A DNA stretch of 64,000 nt, taken from contig NZ_JACVQF010000211.1 in assembly GCF_014534645.1 (NCBI RefSeq), forward strand, positions 1 through 64,000, written 5' to 3'. The notes under the pieces were generated by a model. The model was given only the letters and a program-made list of their open reading frames with translations. It was not told the origin of the DNA and made no database searches. Both the position numbers and the translations under genes were made by a program. The stretch is from Streptomyces griseicoloratus. Its GTDB lineage: Bacteria > Actinomycetota > Actinomycetes > Streptomycetales > Streptomycetaceae. This document shows, piece after piece, positions 49,145 through 58,521 of this stretch. Within the stretch, counting starts at the first letter, position 1. The number at the start of each line of letters is the position of its first letter.

Positions 49145-50239
49145 ATGCCACGCCGCACCGCGACGATGCTCGCCTCCACCCTGATGCTGATCGCGCTCCT
49201 GTGCGCGGGGGTGTTCATCCCCGTGCCGTACTCGGAGATGTCCCCGGGTCCGACGGTGAACACCCTCGGGGACCACGACGGCGAGCCGGTGCTGCAGATC
49301 TCCGGGCACAAGACCTACGAGACGAGCGGGCATCTGAACATGACCACCGTCCGGGTCACCAGCGCCGACTACCGGATGAATCTCGTGGAGGCCGTCTACG
49401 GCTGGCTGGCGCACGACAACCGGGTGGTGCCGCACGACACCCTCTACCCCGACGGCAAGACCGAGGAGGAGGCCACCCAGGAGAACGCCGAGGAGTTCAG
49501 CCAGTCCCAGGAGAGCGCCAAGGTCGCCGCCCTGAAGGAGCTCGACATCCCGGTGAAGTCCTGGGTCGTCGTGTCCACGGTCGTGAAGGGCTCCCCGGCA
49601 CAGGGCAGGCTGCACGCCGGAGACGTGATCAAGGCCGTGGACGGCAGGACGGTCAAGGAGCCCGGCGACGTCGCCGAGCTGGTGACCGAGCACAAGCCCG
49701 GCGAGGACGTGGTCTTCACGATCGTCCCGGCCAAGGAGCAGGCCGCCGCGGAGAAGGAGAACCGGACGCCCACGACCACCAAGGACGTGACGATCACCAC
49801 GGCGACCTCGGACGACGCCGGTGAGAAGCGCGCCATCGTCGGCATCTCCGCCGGGACCGACCACACGTTCCCGTTCTCCATCGACATCAAGCTCGCCGAC
49901 GTCGGCGGTCCCAGCGCCGGTCTGATGTTCGCGCTCGGCATCTACGACAAGCTCACCCCGGGCAGCCTCACCGGCGGCAAGTTCGTCGCCGGCACCGGCA
50001 CGATCGACGACACAGGCAAGGTCGGCCCGATCGGCGGCATCGGGATGAAGACCCTGGGCGCACGCGGCAAGGGCGCCCAGTACTTCCTGACGCCCGCCGA
50101 CAACTGCGCGGCCGCCGCCGCGGACGTCCCCGGGGGACTCACCCTCGTCAAGGTGGACACCATCGACGACGCCCTCGGCGCCCTGGAGGACATCCGCTCG
50201 GGGAAGACCGCCGACCTGCCGAAGTGCACGGCGAAGTGA
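49145..50239 (+). CDS. PDZ and Lon-like (S16) membrane-anchored serine protease, YlbL family
   Basis: 364-aa protein: N-terminal membrane anchor (ATMLASTLMLIALLCAGVFI), an extracytoplasmic region, a PDZ domain (about residues 140-195: VVVSTVVKGSPAQGRLHAGD, VIKAVDG) and a Lon-type proteolytic domain. The Ser is in DVGGPSAGLMFAL (about residue 260) and the Lys in GGIGMKTLGARGKG (about residue 302), the Ser-Lys dyad. It lacks the AAA ATPase of Lon. The mycobacterial orthologue lies beside the UPF0182 gene as here. Probably cell-envelope protein quality control. Confidence 0.9.
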   Translation: MPRRTATMLASTLMLIALLCAGVFIPVPYSEMSPGPTVNTLGDHDGEPVLQISGHKTYETSGHLNMTTVRVTSADYRMNLVEAVYGWLAHDNRVVPHDTLYPDGKTEEEATQENAEEFSQSQESAKVAALKELDIPVKSWVVVSTVVKGSPAQGRLHAGDVIKAVDGRTVKEPGDVAELVTEHKPGEDVVFTIVPAKEQAAAEKENRTPTTTKDVTITTATSDDAGEKRAIVGISAGTDHTFPFSIDIKLADVGGPSAGLMFALGIYDKLTPGSLTGGKFVAGTGTIDDTGKVGPIGGIGMKTLGARGKGAQYFLTPADNCAAAAADVPGGLTLVKVDTIDDALGALEDIRSGKTADLPKCTAK

Positions 50240-50260
50240 CCGGACCGGGCGGCCCGGCGG

Positions 50261-50803
50261 CTACTCCTCGAACGTCGCCGTCAGCGCCTCGGCCAGGCCC
50301 GGCACGAGATCGGAGCCGGTGAGGACCTCCGTGGGGGAGTCCTTCTCCCGCAGGCGCAGCGCCGACTCGCGGGCGCCGTCGCGCAGCACCGCGACCGTCA
50401 TGCGGACCTCCTGGCGGTCCGGGTGCTCGGCCACCCACTGCGCCAGCTTGGCCTCGTCCAGGCCGCCGGGCACCTGCGCCTCCGCGGACGGCGGCAGCAT
50501 CAGCCGCTCCACGGCGAGCGCGCAGCCGGCCACCGCGTCCGGCCAGGCGATCGTGGCCAGGAACTCGTCCAGCGGCTGATCCGTTGGAATCTCGTCCTGC
50601 TCGATCGGGGTCAGGCCGGAGGCCTCCGGCTCGTCCGGAAGACCGAGCCGGTCCGCGAGGGTGGGCTGCTCGGCCCGCAGCCGTGCGGTGTCTACGAGTG
50701 CGAAAAGGCGTGCGGGCTGATCCCAGCCGAGGCCGGACACGTACTCGTCGATCTCGAGCACGGCCCGGGTGAGGGGACTCGCTGCCATGGGGGTGTTGGA
50801 CAT
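50261..50803 (-). CDS. PPA1309-like conserved actinobacterial protein
   Basis: 180-aa acidic soluble protein (SPLTRAVLEIDEYVSGLGWDQ at the N-terminus; VPGLAEALTATFEE at the end), conserved in actinobacteria without assigned function. It starts at ATG 50803 with AGGA upstream. Convergent with the PDZ-Lon gene, 21 nt apart with no obvious terminator, and divergent from UPF0182. Confidence 0.75.
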   Translation of the reverse strand: MSNTPMAASPLTRAVLEIDEYVSGLGWDQPARLFALVDTARLRAEQPTLADRLGLPDEPEASGLTPIEQDEIPTDQPLDEFLATIAWPDAVAGCALAVERLMLPPSAEAQVPGGLDEAKLAQWVAEHPDRQEVRMTVAVLRDGARESALRLREKDSPTEVLTGSDLVPGLAEALTATFEE

Positions 50804-50955
50804 GGTCACAATCCTGCCTCGTTCCTGGCCCGAATCGGGAACCGAGTAAACGATGAGTAAGTTGCATATGTGTGGGCCCACGAACTCGGGGGCGCACGGG
50901 GGGCCCGCGAACCCGAGGGCCTGACGGATCAACAGCGAACTTCGAGGTGCGCACC

Positions 50956-53946
50956 TTGGCTTTCCAGATGCCGGACCGCGGCGGAGGCCCGACAGGGCCG
51001 CGGATGAGAGTGGGCCGCCCGTCCCGGCGTGTCCGGACCCTGCTGATGACGCTAGGTGTCCTCGCCGTCCTCGGCATGGCCTTCACCATGTTCGCGGGCT
51101 TCTGGACGGACTGGCTGTGGTACCGCTCGGTCCACTACTCGTCGGTCTTCACGACGACCCTGTGGACCAAGATCGGGCTCTTCTTCGTCTTCGGTCTGCT
51201 GATGGCGCTCGCCGTCGGGTTCAACATCTGGCTGGCCCACCGGCTGCGCCCGCCGCTGAGCGCCATGTCGATGGAGCAGCAGAACCTCGACCGGTACCGG
51301 ATGGGCATCGCCCCGTACAAGAAGTGGCTGCTGCTCGGCATCACCGCCCTGGTCGGCCTGATCGCCGGCGCCTCGGCGTCCAGCCAGTGGCGGACCTGGC
51401 TGATGTGGGTCAACGGCGTGCCCTTCGGCCAGAAGGACCCCCAGTTCGAGCTGGACGTCTCCTTCTACGCCTTCGACCTGCCCTGGTACCGGTTCCTGCT
51501 CGGCTTCGGCTTCGCGGCCGTGATCCTCTCCGTGATCGCCGCCGCGCTGACCCACTACCTGTACGGCGGGCTGCGCATCACCAGCCCGGGCGCGCGTGCC
51601 ACGGCCGCGGCCACCGGCCACCTGTCGGTGCTCATCGGCGTCTTCGTCGCCCTCAAGGCGGTCGCGTACTGGCTGGACCGGTACGGGCTGGCGGTGAAGT
51701 CCAGCGACTTCAAGGCGACCGACAACTGGACGGGCCTGAGGTACGTCGACGCCAACGCCTACCTGCCGGCCAAGACGATCCTGTTCTGCATCGCCGTCAT
51801 CTGCGCCCTGCTGTTCTTCGCCACCCTGTGGCGGCGGACCTGGCAGCTGCCCGTGATCGGCTTCGGCCTGATGGTGCTGTCGGCGATCCTCATCGGCGGC
51901 CTGTACCCGGCGCTGGTGCAGAAGTTCCAGGTCCAGCCGAACGAGCAGGCCAAGGAAGCGCCCTACGTCGAGAAGAACCTCAAGGCCACGCGTGAGGCGT
52001 ACGGCATCCAGGGCACGCAGGTCACCGAGTACTCCGGCAAGGGCAACAGCGACGACAAGGCCAAGCTCCGCGACGACGTCGACGACGCCGCGTCCATCCG
52101 GATCATGGACCCGAACATCGTCTCGCCGACGTTCCAGCAGCTCCAGCAGATGCGGAACTACTACGCGTTCCCGAACAACCTGGACGTCGACCGGTACTCC
52201 AAAGACGGCAAGGAGCAGGACACGGTCATCGGCCTGCGTGAGCTGAACCTCGCGGGCATCCCGAAGAAGAACTGGATCAACAACCACTTCCGCTACACGC
52301 ACGGCTACGGCGTGGTCGCGGCCAGGGGCACCGAGGTCGACTCCGAGGGGCGCCCGGTCTTCACCGAGTCCAACCTGCCGTCCAAGGGCGACCTCGGGAC
52401 GTACGAGCAGCGGGTGTACTACGGCGAGAAGACCACCACGTACTCGATCGTCGGCGGTCCCCAGAAGGAGATCGACTACTCCGACGACAGCGGTGAGAAG
52501 ACCACCAGTTACAAGGGCGACGGCGGGGTGGACCTGTCCAACCCGGTCAACCGGGCCGCGTACGCGGTGGCGTTCAGCGAGCCGCAGATCCTGTACTCCG
52601 GCGCGATCGGCGACGGATCGAAGATCCTGTACAACAGGACGCCGAAGGAGCGCGTCGAGGCGGTCGCCCCGTGGCTGACCATCGACGGCGACGCCTATCC
52701 GGCGGTGGTGGACGGCCGCATCCAGTGGATCGTCGACGCGTACACCACGACGAACGGCTATCCGTACGCCTCCCGCACGACCCTCGGCAGCACCACGGCC
52801 GACTCGCTGACCGCGAGCAACGACTCCCGCGCGGTGGTCGCCCAGCAGAACCAGGTCAACTACATCCGCAACTCGGTGAAGGCGACCGTCGACGCGTACA
52901 CCGGCGACGTCAAGCTCTACCAGTGGGACACCCAGGACCCGGTCCTGAAGACCTGGATGAAGGCGTTCCCCGACACGGTGAAGGCCAAGAGCGAGATCTC
53001 CGACGCGCTGATGGCGCACCTGCGCTACCCGCAGGACCTGTTCAAGGTCCAGCGCGAGCTGCTCACCCGCTACCACGTGAAGGACGCGGAGACGTTCCTC
53101 AGCGGCAGCGAGGTGTGGCAGGTGCCGGACGACCCGACCAACAAGTCGGGCAACGCGGTGCCGCCGTACTACCTGAGCATGAAGATGCCCGACCAGGACC
53201 AGCAGGCGTTCTCGCTGACGACGACGTTCACACCCAACGGGCGTGACAACCTCAGCGCGTTCATGTCGGTCGACGCCGAGGCGGGCACCAGCGGGTACGG
53301 CAAGATCAGAATCCTGAAACTGCCGACCAGCACGACCGTCGACGGACCCAAGCAGGTCCAGAGCCAGTTCAACTCCGAACAGGACATCGCCGAGTCCATC
53401 AGGCTGCTGAGAGGCGGCGACTCGGAGGTCGAGTACGGCAACCTGCTGACGGTCCCGCTCGACGGAGGACTGCTGTACGTGGAGCCGGTCTACGTACGCG
53501 GTGGCGGACTGAAGTACCCGCTGCTGCGGAAGGTCCTGGTGACCTACGGAGGCAACACCGCCTTCGAGAACACGCTCGACGAGGCCCTCAACAAGGTCTT
53601 CGGTGCGGAGGGTTCGGCCACCGAGCCGCCGAAGGAGGAGGGGGACACCACCCCGCCGCCGACGTCCGCCAACCCGACGGTCCAGGAGGCGCTGAACGAC
53701 GCCCAGGAGGCCTTCGAGGCCGGCCAGGAGGCCCTGAAGAAGAACGACTGGACGGCGTACGGCGAGGCGCAGAAGGATCTGGAGGACGCCCTGCAGCGGG
53801 CCGAGGACGCGCAGTCCCAGGCCGGCGCGGGCGGAAGCGACAAGAACGGAAGCGACAAGAACGGGAGCGACAAGAACGGGGACGGCAAGACGAGTCCGAG
53901 CTCGACCCCGACCGGCAGCTCCGGCGGCGGCTCGGACGGCGGCTGA
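50956..53946 (+). CDS. UPF0182 family integral membrane protein
   Basis: 996-aa protein with seven predicted membrane segments in the first 310 residues, followed by a large extracytoplasmic domain (about residues 320-900) and a disordered acidic C-terminus ending in SDKNG repeats and Ser/Gly. The family is universal in actinobacteria but has no proven function. The start TTG 50956 (reading [10 protein letters not shown]) has GAGG 8 nt upstream and agrees with related proteins as I remember them; ATG 51004 is an alternative. Confidence 0.85.
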   Translation: MAFQMPDRGGGPTGPRMRVGRPSRRVRTLLMTLGVLAVLGMAFTMFAGFWTDWLWYRSVHYSSVFTTTLWTKIGLFFVFGLLMALAVGFNIWLAHRLRPPLSAMSMEQQNLDRYRMGIAPYKKWLLLGITALVGLIAGASASSQWRTWLMWVNGVPFGQKDPQFELDVSFYAFDLPWYRFLLGFGFAAVILSVIAAALTHYLYGGLRITSPGARATAAATGHLSVLIGVFVALKAVAYWLDRYGLAVKSSDFKATDNWTGLRYVDANAYLPAKTILFCIAVICALLFFATLWRRTWQLPVIGFGLMVLSAILIGGLYPALVQKFQVQPNEQAKEAPYVEKNLKATREAYGIQGTQVTEYSGKGNSDDKAKLRDDVDDAASIRIMDPNIVSPTFQQLQQMRNYYAFPNNLDVDRYSKDGKEQDTVIGLRELNLAGIPKKNWINNHFRYTHGYGVVAARGTEVDSEGRPVFTESNLPSKGDLGTYEQRVYYGEKTTTYSIVGGPQKEIDYSDDSGEKTTSYKGDGGVDLSNPVNRAAYAVAFSEPQILYSGAIGDGSKILYNRTPKERVEAVAPWLTIDGDAYPAVVDGRIQWIVDAYTTTNGYPYASRTTLGSTTADSLTASNDSRAVVAQQNQVNYIRNSVKATVDAYTGDVKLYQWDTQDPVLKTWMKAFPDTVKAKSEISDALMAHLRYPQDLFKVQRELLTRYHVKDAETFLSGSEVWQVPDDPTNKSGNAVPPYYLSMKMPDQDQQAFSLTTTFTPNGRDNLSAFMSVDAEAGTSGYGKIRILKLPTSTTVDGPKQVQSQFNSEQDIAESIRLLRGGDSEVEYGNLLTVPLDGGLLYVEPVYVRGGGLKYPLLRKVLVTYGGNTAFENTLDEALNKVFGAEGSATEPPKEEGDTTPPPTSANPTVQEALNDAQEAFEAGQEALKKNDWTAYGEAQKDLEDALQRAEDAQSQAGAGGSDKNGSDKNGSDKNGDGKTSPSSTPTGSSGGGSDGG
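53833..53877 (+). repeat. Three 15-bp repeats in the UPF0182 tail
   Basis: GGAAGCGACAAGAAC twice and GGGAGCGACAAGAAC once, encoding the G-S-D-K-N repeats. Confidence 0.8.
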
Positions 53947-54009
53947 CCGCCGCTTCCCGAGCCGGCCGAGTGCCCGTCCCGCGCCGTGATACGGTTGTGA
54001 ACACAACGG

Positions 54010-54083
54010 CGCGGGGTGGAGCAGCTCGGTAGCTCGCTGGGCTCATAACCCAGAGGTCGCAGGTTCAAATCCTGTCCCCGCTA
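54010..54083 (+). tRNA. Initiator tRNA-fMet (anticodon CAT), copy 1
   Basis: 74-nt tRNA starting CGCGGGG and ending CCCCGCT-A, anticodon loop CTCATAA. Initiator features are the three consecutive G-C pairs in the anticodon stem (CTGGG/CCCAG) and an unpaired first base (C1 opposite T72). The CCA end is not encoded. A TACGGT -10-like hexamer lies at 53990-53995 and a terminator hairpin follows at 54113. Confidence 0.95.
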
Positions 54084-54112
54084 CTGATGTCGTTCGCGGT
54101 ACGCGAGTGACG

Positions 54113-54150
54113 ACAAAGGCCCGGATTCCGAAAGGGATCCGGGCCTTTGT
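54113..54150 (+). terminator. Terminator of tRNA-fMet copy 1
   Basis: 14-bp stem ACAAAGGCCCGGAT / ATCCGGGCCTTTGT with loop TCCGAAAGGG. Confidence 0.85.
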
Positions 54151-54274
54151 GATGTGCGAACGCATGTGCTGGCGGGGGCGACGGCCGCGCCGACCACGGG
54201 AGTTGGGAGATCTGTGTTTGACTTGTCTCCCTGTGGGCATGTCGACAAAACGCTGAAGTGACCTCAATGGCTGC

Positions 54275-54291
54275 GGTACACCAGGTGTACC
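54275..54291 (+). promoter_or_regulatory. Palindromic operator-like site before the Sel1 gene
   Basis: GGTACACC-A-GGTGTACC, a perfect 8-bp inverted repeat, 21 nt before the start codon. Confidence 0.5.
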
Positions 54292-54312
54292 CAGGTTGCA
54301 GGTGGTGCGACG

Positions 54313-56136
54313 ATGGACGTTATGGGGGACAAGGCAAATCTGTTCGGGACAGGGCGTTTTGCGCAGTCCTCCGGTCGGGAGGAGACCGGGGACGAGGCCC
54401 AGGAAGCCGCCGACGAGGCCGCCGAGGAAGTACGGCAGCGGCTTGCCGCCGAGGCCGGCGACGTCGAGGCGATGAGTGTCCTCGGGGCCATGCTGCTGCG
54501 CCGCGGCGATCTCGACGGAGCCGAGTCCCATCTGCGCGCCGCCACCGCCGCCGGTGACCGGGCCGCCGCCAACAACCTCGGTGTCCTGCTGCACCAGCGC
54601 GGATACGCCGACGAGGCGGCCGGATGGTGGCGGATCGCCGCCGTCGCCGGATCCGCCCCGGCCGCCCACGCGCTCGGGCGGCACTACCGCGAGCGCGGGG
54701 ACGAGCCCGCCGCCGAGTACTGGCTGCGCCAGTCCGCCGAGCAGGGACACGTGCTGGGCGCCTACGCGCTCGCCGACCTGCTGGAGCACCGCGGCGACGC
54801 CGGGGCCGAGAAGTGGATGCGGGCCGCCGCCGAGCGGGGGCACCGTGAGGCCGCGTACCGGCTGGCGCGGACGCTGGACCGGCGGTCCGCACGCGAGTCC
54901 TGCGGGGGCGAGGGCGCCGGGGCCGGCGCGGCCGAGGAGGCCGAGCAGTGGTACCGGCAGGCCGCCGCCCGCGGTCACCGGCGGGCCGCGCTGCACCTCG
55001 GGGCGATCCTGGAGAAGCGGGGCGAGCTCAAGGAGGCGGGGCGCTGGTACCTGACGTCGGCCAAGGACGGCGAGCCGCGCGCCGCCTGCGCGCTGGGCTT
55101 CCTGCTGCGCGACGCCGGGGACAGCGAGAGCGCCGCCGTGTGGTGGCTGCGGGCCGCGCAGGACGGTGACGGCAACGCGGCCAACGCCCTGGGCGCGCTG
55201 CACGCCGAGCGCGGCGAGACCCAGACCGCCGAGCGGTGGTACCGGGCCGCGATGGACGCCGGCGACGACAACGGCGCGTACAACCTCGGGCTGCTCTACG
55301 CAGAGCAGGGGCGGACGGCGCAGGCCGAGCAGTGGTACCGGCGCGCGGCGTACGCCGGGCACCGGGAGGCCGCGAACGCGCTGGCGATCCTGCTGCTCAC
55401 GAGCGGGGACGAGACCGGCGCCGAGCCCTGGTTCTCCAAGGCCGCGGAGGCGGGCAGCGTCGACGCGGCCTTCAACCTCGGCATCCTGCACGCCGGCCGG
55501 GGGGAGGACCGGGCGGCGCTGCGGTGGTACGAGCAGGCGGCCGCCGCCGGGCACACCGAGGCGGCGCTGCAGGTCGGAATGGCGCTGCTGCGGGGCGGGG
55601 ACGAGCCGGAGGCGGAGCGGTTCCTGAGGTGCGCCGCGGGAGGGGGCAGCGCCGAGGCCGCGTACCGGCTGGCGACCCTGCTCGACGCTCGCCGGCCGCC
55701 GGAGCCCGCGCACGAGCTGGGCGAGAGCGCCCACGAGAAGACCGAGTGCGAGGAGTGGTACGAGCGGGCGGCCTCCCAGGGGCACCGCCGGGCCCAGGTG
55801 CGGGTCGGGATGCTGGCCGCGGCCCGCGGCGACGTCGTGGAGGCGGCGCGCTGGTACCGGGAGGCGGCCGAGGCGGGGTCCCGCAACGGCGCGTTCAACC
55901 TCGGGCTGCTGCTGGCCCGGGAGGGGAGCGAGCCGGAGGCCGTCGTCTGGTGGAGGCGGGCGGCCGACGCCGGGCACGGGCGGGCGGCGCTGCGCCTGGC
56001 GCTCGTCTGCGCGCGGCGCGGGGACCTGGCCGAGGGGCAGCGGTGGGCCGACCGGGCGGTGACGCTGGGGCCCGGCGAGGTGGCGGAGCGGGCGGCACGG
56101 CTGCGGGACGCGCTGCGGGAGGAGCTGTCGGCCTAG
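54313..56136 (+). CDS. Sel1/TPR-repeat scaffold protein
   Basis: 607-aa protein made almost entirely of Sel1-like repeats of about 36 residues (pattern A-A-x-x-L-G-x-L-x-x-x-R-G-x-x-x-x-A-x-x-W-Y-R-x-A-A-x-x-G-H). About 14 copies run from residue 40 to 590. No enzyme domain and no membrane segment; expected to be a protein-binding solenoid. ATG 54313 has AGGTGG upstream; ATG 54322 is an alternative start. It lies between two tRNA-fMet copies with a palindrome just upstream. Confidence 0.85.
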   Translation: MDVMGDKANLFGTGRFAQSSGREETGDEAQEAADEAAEEVRQRLAAEAGDVEAMSVLGAMLLRRGDLDGAESHLRAATAAGDRAAANNLGVLLHQRGYADEAAGWWRIAAVAGSAPAAHALGRHYRERGDEPAAEYWLRQSAEQGHVLGAYALADLLEHRGDAGAEKWMRAAAERGHREAAYRLARTLDRRSARESCGGEGAGAGAAEEAEQWYRQAAARGHRRAALHLGAILEKRGELKEAGRWYLTSAKDGEPRAACALGFLLRDAGDSESAAVWWLRAAQDGDGNAANALGALHAERGETQTAERWYRAAMDAGDDNGAYNLGLLYAEQGRTAQAEQWYRRAAYAGHREAANALAILLLTSGDETGAEPWFSKAAEAGSVDAAFNLGILHAGRGEDRAALRWYEQAAAAGHTEAALQVGMALLRGGDEPEAERFLRCAAGGGSAEAAYRLATLLDARRPPEPAHELGESAHEKTECEEWYERAASQGHRRAQVRVGMLAAARGDVVEAARWYREAAEAGSRNGAFNLGLLLAREGSEPEAVVWWRRAADAGHGRAALRLALVCARRGDLAEGQRWADRAVTLGPGEVAERAARLRDALREELSA

Positions 56137-56198
56137 CGGTGCGTGGGGCCGGGACCGGCGTGTGACGGCGTGATTTGCTTCCGGACGACCCCTTGACG

Positions 56199-56204
56199 TA
56201 ATGT
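56199..56204 (+). promoter_or_regulatory. -10 of tRNA-fMet copy 2 (TAATGT, with TTGCTT -35 at 56175)
   Basis: TTGCTT (56175-56180), an 18-nt spacer and TAATGT (56199-56204), predicting a start about six bases before the mature tRNA. Confidence 0.6.
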
Positions 56205-56216
56205 TGCATTCATCGA

Positions 56217-56290
56217 CGCGGGGTGGAGCAGCTCGGTAGCTCGCTGGGCTCATAACCCAGAGGTCGCAGGTTCAAATCCTGTCCCCGCTA
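56217..56290 (+). tRNA. Initiator tRNA-fMet (anticodon CAT), copy 2
   Basis: Identical in sequence to copy 1 over all 74 nt, with the same initiator hallmarks and no encoded CCA. Its promoter and flanks differ from copy 1, but its terminator has the same loop sequence. Confidence 0.95.
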
Positions 56291-56297
56291 CTGAAGG

Positions 56298-56333
56298 CCG
56301 AGGGCCGGAATCCGAAAGGGTTCCGGCCCTCGG
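56298..56333 (+). terminator. Terminator of tRNA-fMet copy 2
   Basis: 13-bp stem CCGAGGGCCGGAA / TTCCGGCCCTCGG with loop TCCGAAAGGG, identical to the loop after copy 1. Confidence 0.8.
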
Positions 56334-56384
56334 TGCGTTTGCCGGTCCGCCGTGACCGACGGGGCGACCGGGCCGACACAGAAG

Positions 56385-56411
56385 AGCCCCGGCACCGAGG
56401 GTGCCGGGGCT
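56385..56411 (-). terminator. Terminator of catR
   Basis: 12-bp stem AGCCCCGGCACC / GGTGCCGGGGCT with a 3-nt loop, 22 nt after the catR stop on the minus strand and followed there by CTTCTGTGT. Confidence 0.75.
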
Positions 56412-56433
56412 TTCGTGCGATCGGTGGCGGGGC

Positions 56434-56850
56434 CTACGCCGCCGCGCAGTTCGGGCAGGTGCCGCGGTAGGTGACCTCGACGTCCGAAACGGTGAAGCCG
56501 AAGCGCTCCGAGTCGGGGAGGTCGGCCAGCGGGTTGCCGGTCGGGTGCACGTCCCGGATGGCGCCGCACTGGGCGCAGACCAGGTGGTGGTGCGGCTGGT
56601 GCGCGTTCGGGTCGTAGCGCTTGGCGCGCTTGTCCGTCGTGACCTCGAGCACCTCACCGAGCGTGACCAGCTCGCCCAGCGTGTTGTAGACGGTCGCCCG
56701 GGAGATCTCGGGGAGCTTGGCGACAGCCCTGGCGTGCACCTCGTCGGCCGTCAGATGGACGTGTTCGCCGTCGAGGACCTCGGCCACGACGCGCCGCTGC
56801 GCGGTCATGCGCCATCCGCGTCCACGCAGCCGTTCCAGAAGGTCACTCAT
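56434..56850 (-). CDS. catR: Fur-family peroxide regulator CatR
   Basis: 138-aa metal-dependent repressor. The N-terminal winged helix has MTAQRRVVAEVLD and HARAVAKLPEISRATVYNTL. The metal sites are HQPHHHLVCAQCG (about residue 90) and TCPNCA at the C-terminus (CxxC pairs for structural zinc). Divergent to a catalase, and its length equals the 138 residues I recall for S. coelicolor CatR, the H2O2-responsive repressor of the major catalase. TAGGCT ends 7 nt before its ATG, so it is probably leaderless. Confidence 0.88.
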   Translation of the reverse strand: MSDLLERLRGRGWRMTAQRRVVAEVLDGEHVHLTADEVHARAVAKLPEISRATVYNTLGELVTLGEVLEVTTDKRAKRYDPNAHQPHHHLVCAQCGAIRDVHPTGNPLADLPDSERFGFTVSDVEVTYRGTCPNCAAA

Positions 56851-56910
56851 ACAGACCAGCCTAACAGCAAGGGGACCAGGTCCCGAACGGGTGTGACTTT
56901 GGAGTCTTAC

Positions 56911-56938
56911 TTGACTTAGACATTGTCCATTGTAGGAT
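56911..56938 (+). promoter_or_regulatory. Catalase promoter with candidate CatR operator
   Basis: TTGACT, a 16-nt spacer and TAGGAT form a near-consensus promoter. The spacer contains the 9-bp palindrome GACATTGTC (TTAGACATTGTCCA), a Fur/PerR-type half-site pair suited to repression by CatR. Confidence 0.7.
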
Positions 56939-56993
56939 CGGGATCGGCATTAGCCAAGGGACAGGTATGGCAGTTTTGGCGCAGGAGGCACAC

Positions 56994-58445
56994 GTGACTC
57001 AGGGACCGCTTACGACGGAGGCCGGTGCTCCGGTAGCCGACAACCAGAACAGCGAGACCGCGGGCGTCGGCGGCCCGGTGCTCGTCCAGGACCAGCTCCT
57101 CCTGGAGAAGCTGGCCCACTTCAACCGTGAGCGCATTCCGGAGCGTGTCGTGCACGCCCGTGGCGCGGGTGCCTACGGCACCTTCACGGTCACCGCCGAT
57201 GTCACCAAGTACACCCGGGCCAAGTTCCTCTCCGAGGTCGGCAAGCAGACGGAGACCTTCCTCCGTTTCTCGACCGTGGCCGGAAACCTGGGTGCGGCGG
57301 ACGCCGTCCGTGACCCGCGTGGTTTCGCGCTGAAGTTCTACACCGAAGAGGGCAACTACGACCTCGTCGGCAACAACACCCCGGTGTTCTTCATCAAGGA
57401 CGCCATCAAGTTCCCGGACTTCATCCACACCCAGAAGCGCGACCCGTACACCGGCTCGCAGGAGGCGGACAACGTCTGGGACTTCTGGAGCCTGTCGCCC
57501 GAGTCCACCCACCAGGTGACCTGGCTGTTCGGCGACCGCGGCATCCCGGCGTCCTACCGCCACATGGACGGCTTCGGCTCGCACACCTTCCAGTGGAACA
57601 ACGAGGCCGGCGAGGCCTTCTGGGTCAAGTACCACTTCAAGACGGACCAGGGCATCAAGAACCTGACCGCCGAGGAGGCCGCCAAGCTCGCCGGTGAGGA
57701 CCCCGACTCCCACCAGCGCGACCTGCGCGAGGCCATCGAGCGCGGCGAGTTCCCGTCCTGGACGGTCGGCGTGCAGATCATGCCGGTGGCCGAGGCGGCG
57801 ACGTACCGCTTCAACCCGTTCGACCTGACGAAGGTGTGGCCGCACGCGGACTACCCGATCCTCTGGTTCGGCAAGCTGGAGCTCAACCGCAACCCGGAGA
57901 ACATCTTCGCCGAGGTCGAGCAGTCGATCTTCTCCCCGGCGCACTTCGTGCCCGGCATCGGCCCGTCCCCGGACAAGATGCTCCAGGGCCGCCTCTTCGC
58001 GTACGGCGACGCCCACCGCTACCGCGTCGGCATCAACGCCGACCACCTGCCGGTGAACCGCCCGCACGCCACCGAGGCGCGCACCCACTCCCGTGACGGC
58101 TACCTGTACGACGGCCGCCACAAGGGCGCGAAGAACTACGAGCCGAACAGCTTCGGCGGCCCGTTCCAGACGGACCGGGCGCTGTGGCAGCCGGTCGCGG
58201 TCACCGGGCTGACCGGCGACCACGCGGCTCCCTCCCACGCCGAGGACAACGACTTCGTCCAGGCGGGCAACCTCTACCGCCTGATGTCGGACGAGGAGAA
58301 GGAGCGCCTGATCAACAACCTGGCGGGCTCCATCTCCCAGGTCTCGCGCGAGGACATCATCGAGCGCGCGATCAACAACTTCCGCCAGGCGGACGGTGAC
58401 TTCGGCAAGCGGCTGGAGGCCGCGGTCCAGGCCCTGCGCGGCTGA
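56994..58445 (+). CDS. catA: Monofunctional heme catalase
   Basis: 483-aa catalase that dismutates hydrogen peroxide. The active-site His is in [16 protein letters not shown] (about residue 52), the Asn in [11 protein letters not shown] (about residue 125) and the heme-ligand Tyr in [12 protein letters not shown] (about residue 336). NADPH-region residues follow the clade of about 490-aa small-subunit catalases. GTG 56994 follows AGGAGG by 5 nt; the ATG at 56967 would add nine residues and also has a fair ribosome-binding site. Confidence 0.93.
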   Translation: MTQGPLTTEAGAPVADNQNSETAGVGGPVLVQDQLLLEKLAHFNRERIPERVVHARGAGAYGTFTVTADVTKYTRAKFLSEVGKQTETFLRFSTVAGNLGAADAVRDPRGFALKFYTEEGNYDLVGNNTPVFFIKDAIKFPDFIHTQKRDPYTGSQEADNVWDFWSLSPESTHQVTWLFGDRGIPASYRHMDGFGSHTFQWNNEAGEAFWVKYHFKTDQGIKNLTAEEAAKLAGEDPDSHQRDLREAIERGEFPSWTVGVQIMPVAEAATYRFNPFDLTKVWPHADYPILWFGKLELNRNPENIFAEVEQSIFSPAHFVPGIGPSPDKMLQGRLFAYGDAHRYRVGINADHLPVNRPHATEARTHSRDGYLYDGRHKGAKNYEPNSFGGPFQTDRALWQPVAVTGLTGDHAAPSHAEDNDFVQAGNLYRLMSDEEKERLINNLAGSISQVSREDIIERAINNFRQADGDFGKRLEAAVQALRG

Positions 58446-58476
58446 CGTCCAGCACTGGACCGCTTGTCGTTGCGGC

Positions 58477-58508
58477 GGGCCGGATCCCCGGGGACGGGGG
58501 TCCGGCCC
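58477..58508. terminator. Terminator between catalase and the CBS gene
   Basis: 13-bp stem GGGCCGGATCCCC / GGGGGTCCGGCCC (one T-G wobble) with a GGGGAC loop, between convergent genes. Confidence 0.75.
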
Positions 58509-58521
58509 GTTCGTCGTGTTC

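Noticed and set aside
51052-54006. Antisense open frame opposite UPF0182, 984 codons long
   Set aside because: Composition of a frame shadow and no start signals; the plus strand has seven membrane helices and a family match.
54010-56290. Integration site or mobile element bounded by the two tRNA-fMet copies
   Set aside because: The copies are complete genes with their own promoters or terminators; no integrase, excisionase or transposase lies between or near them.
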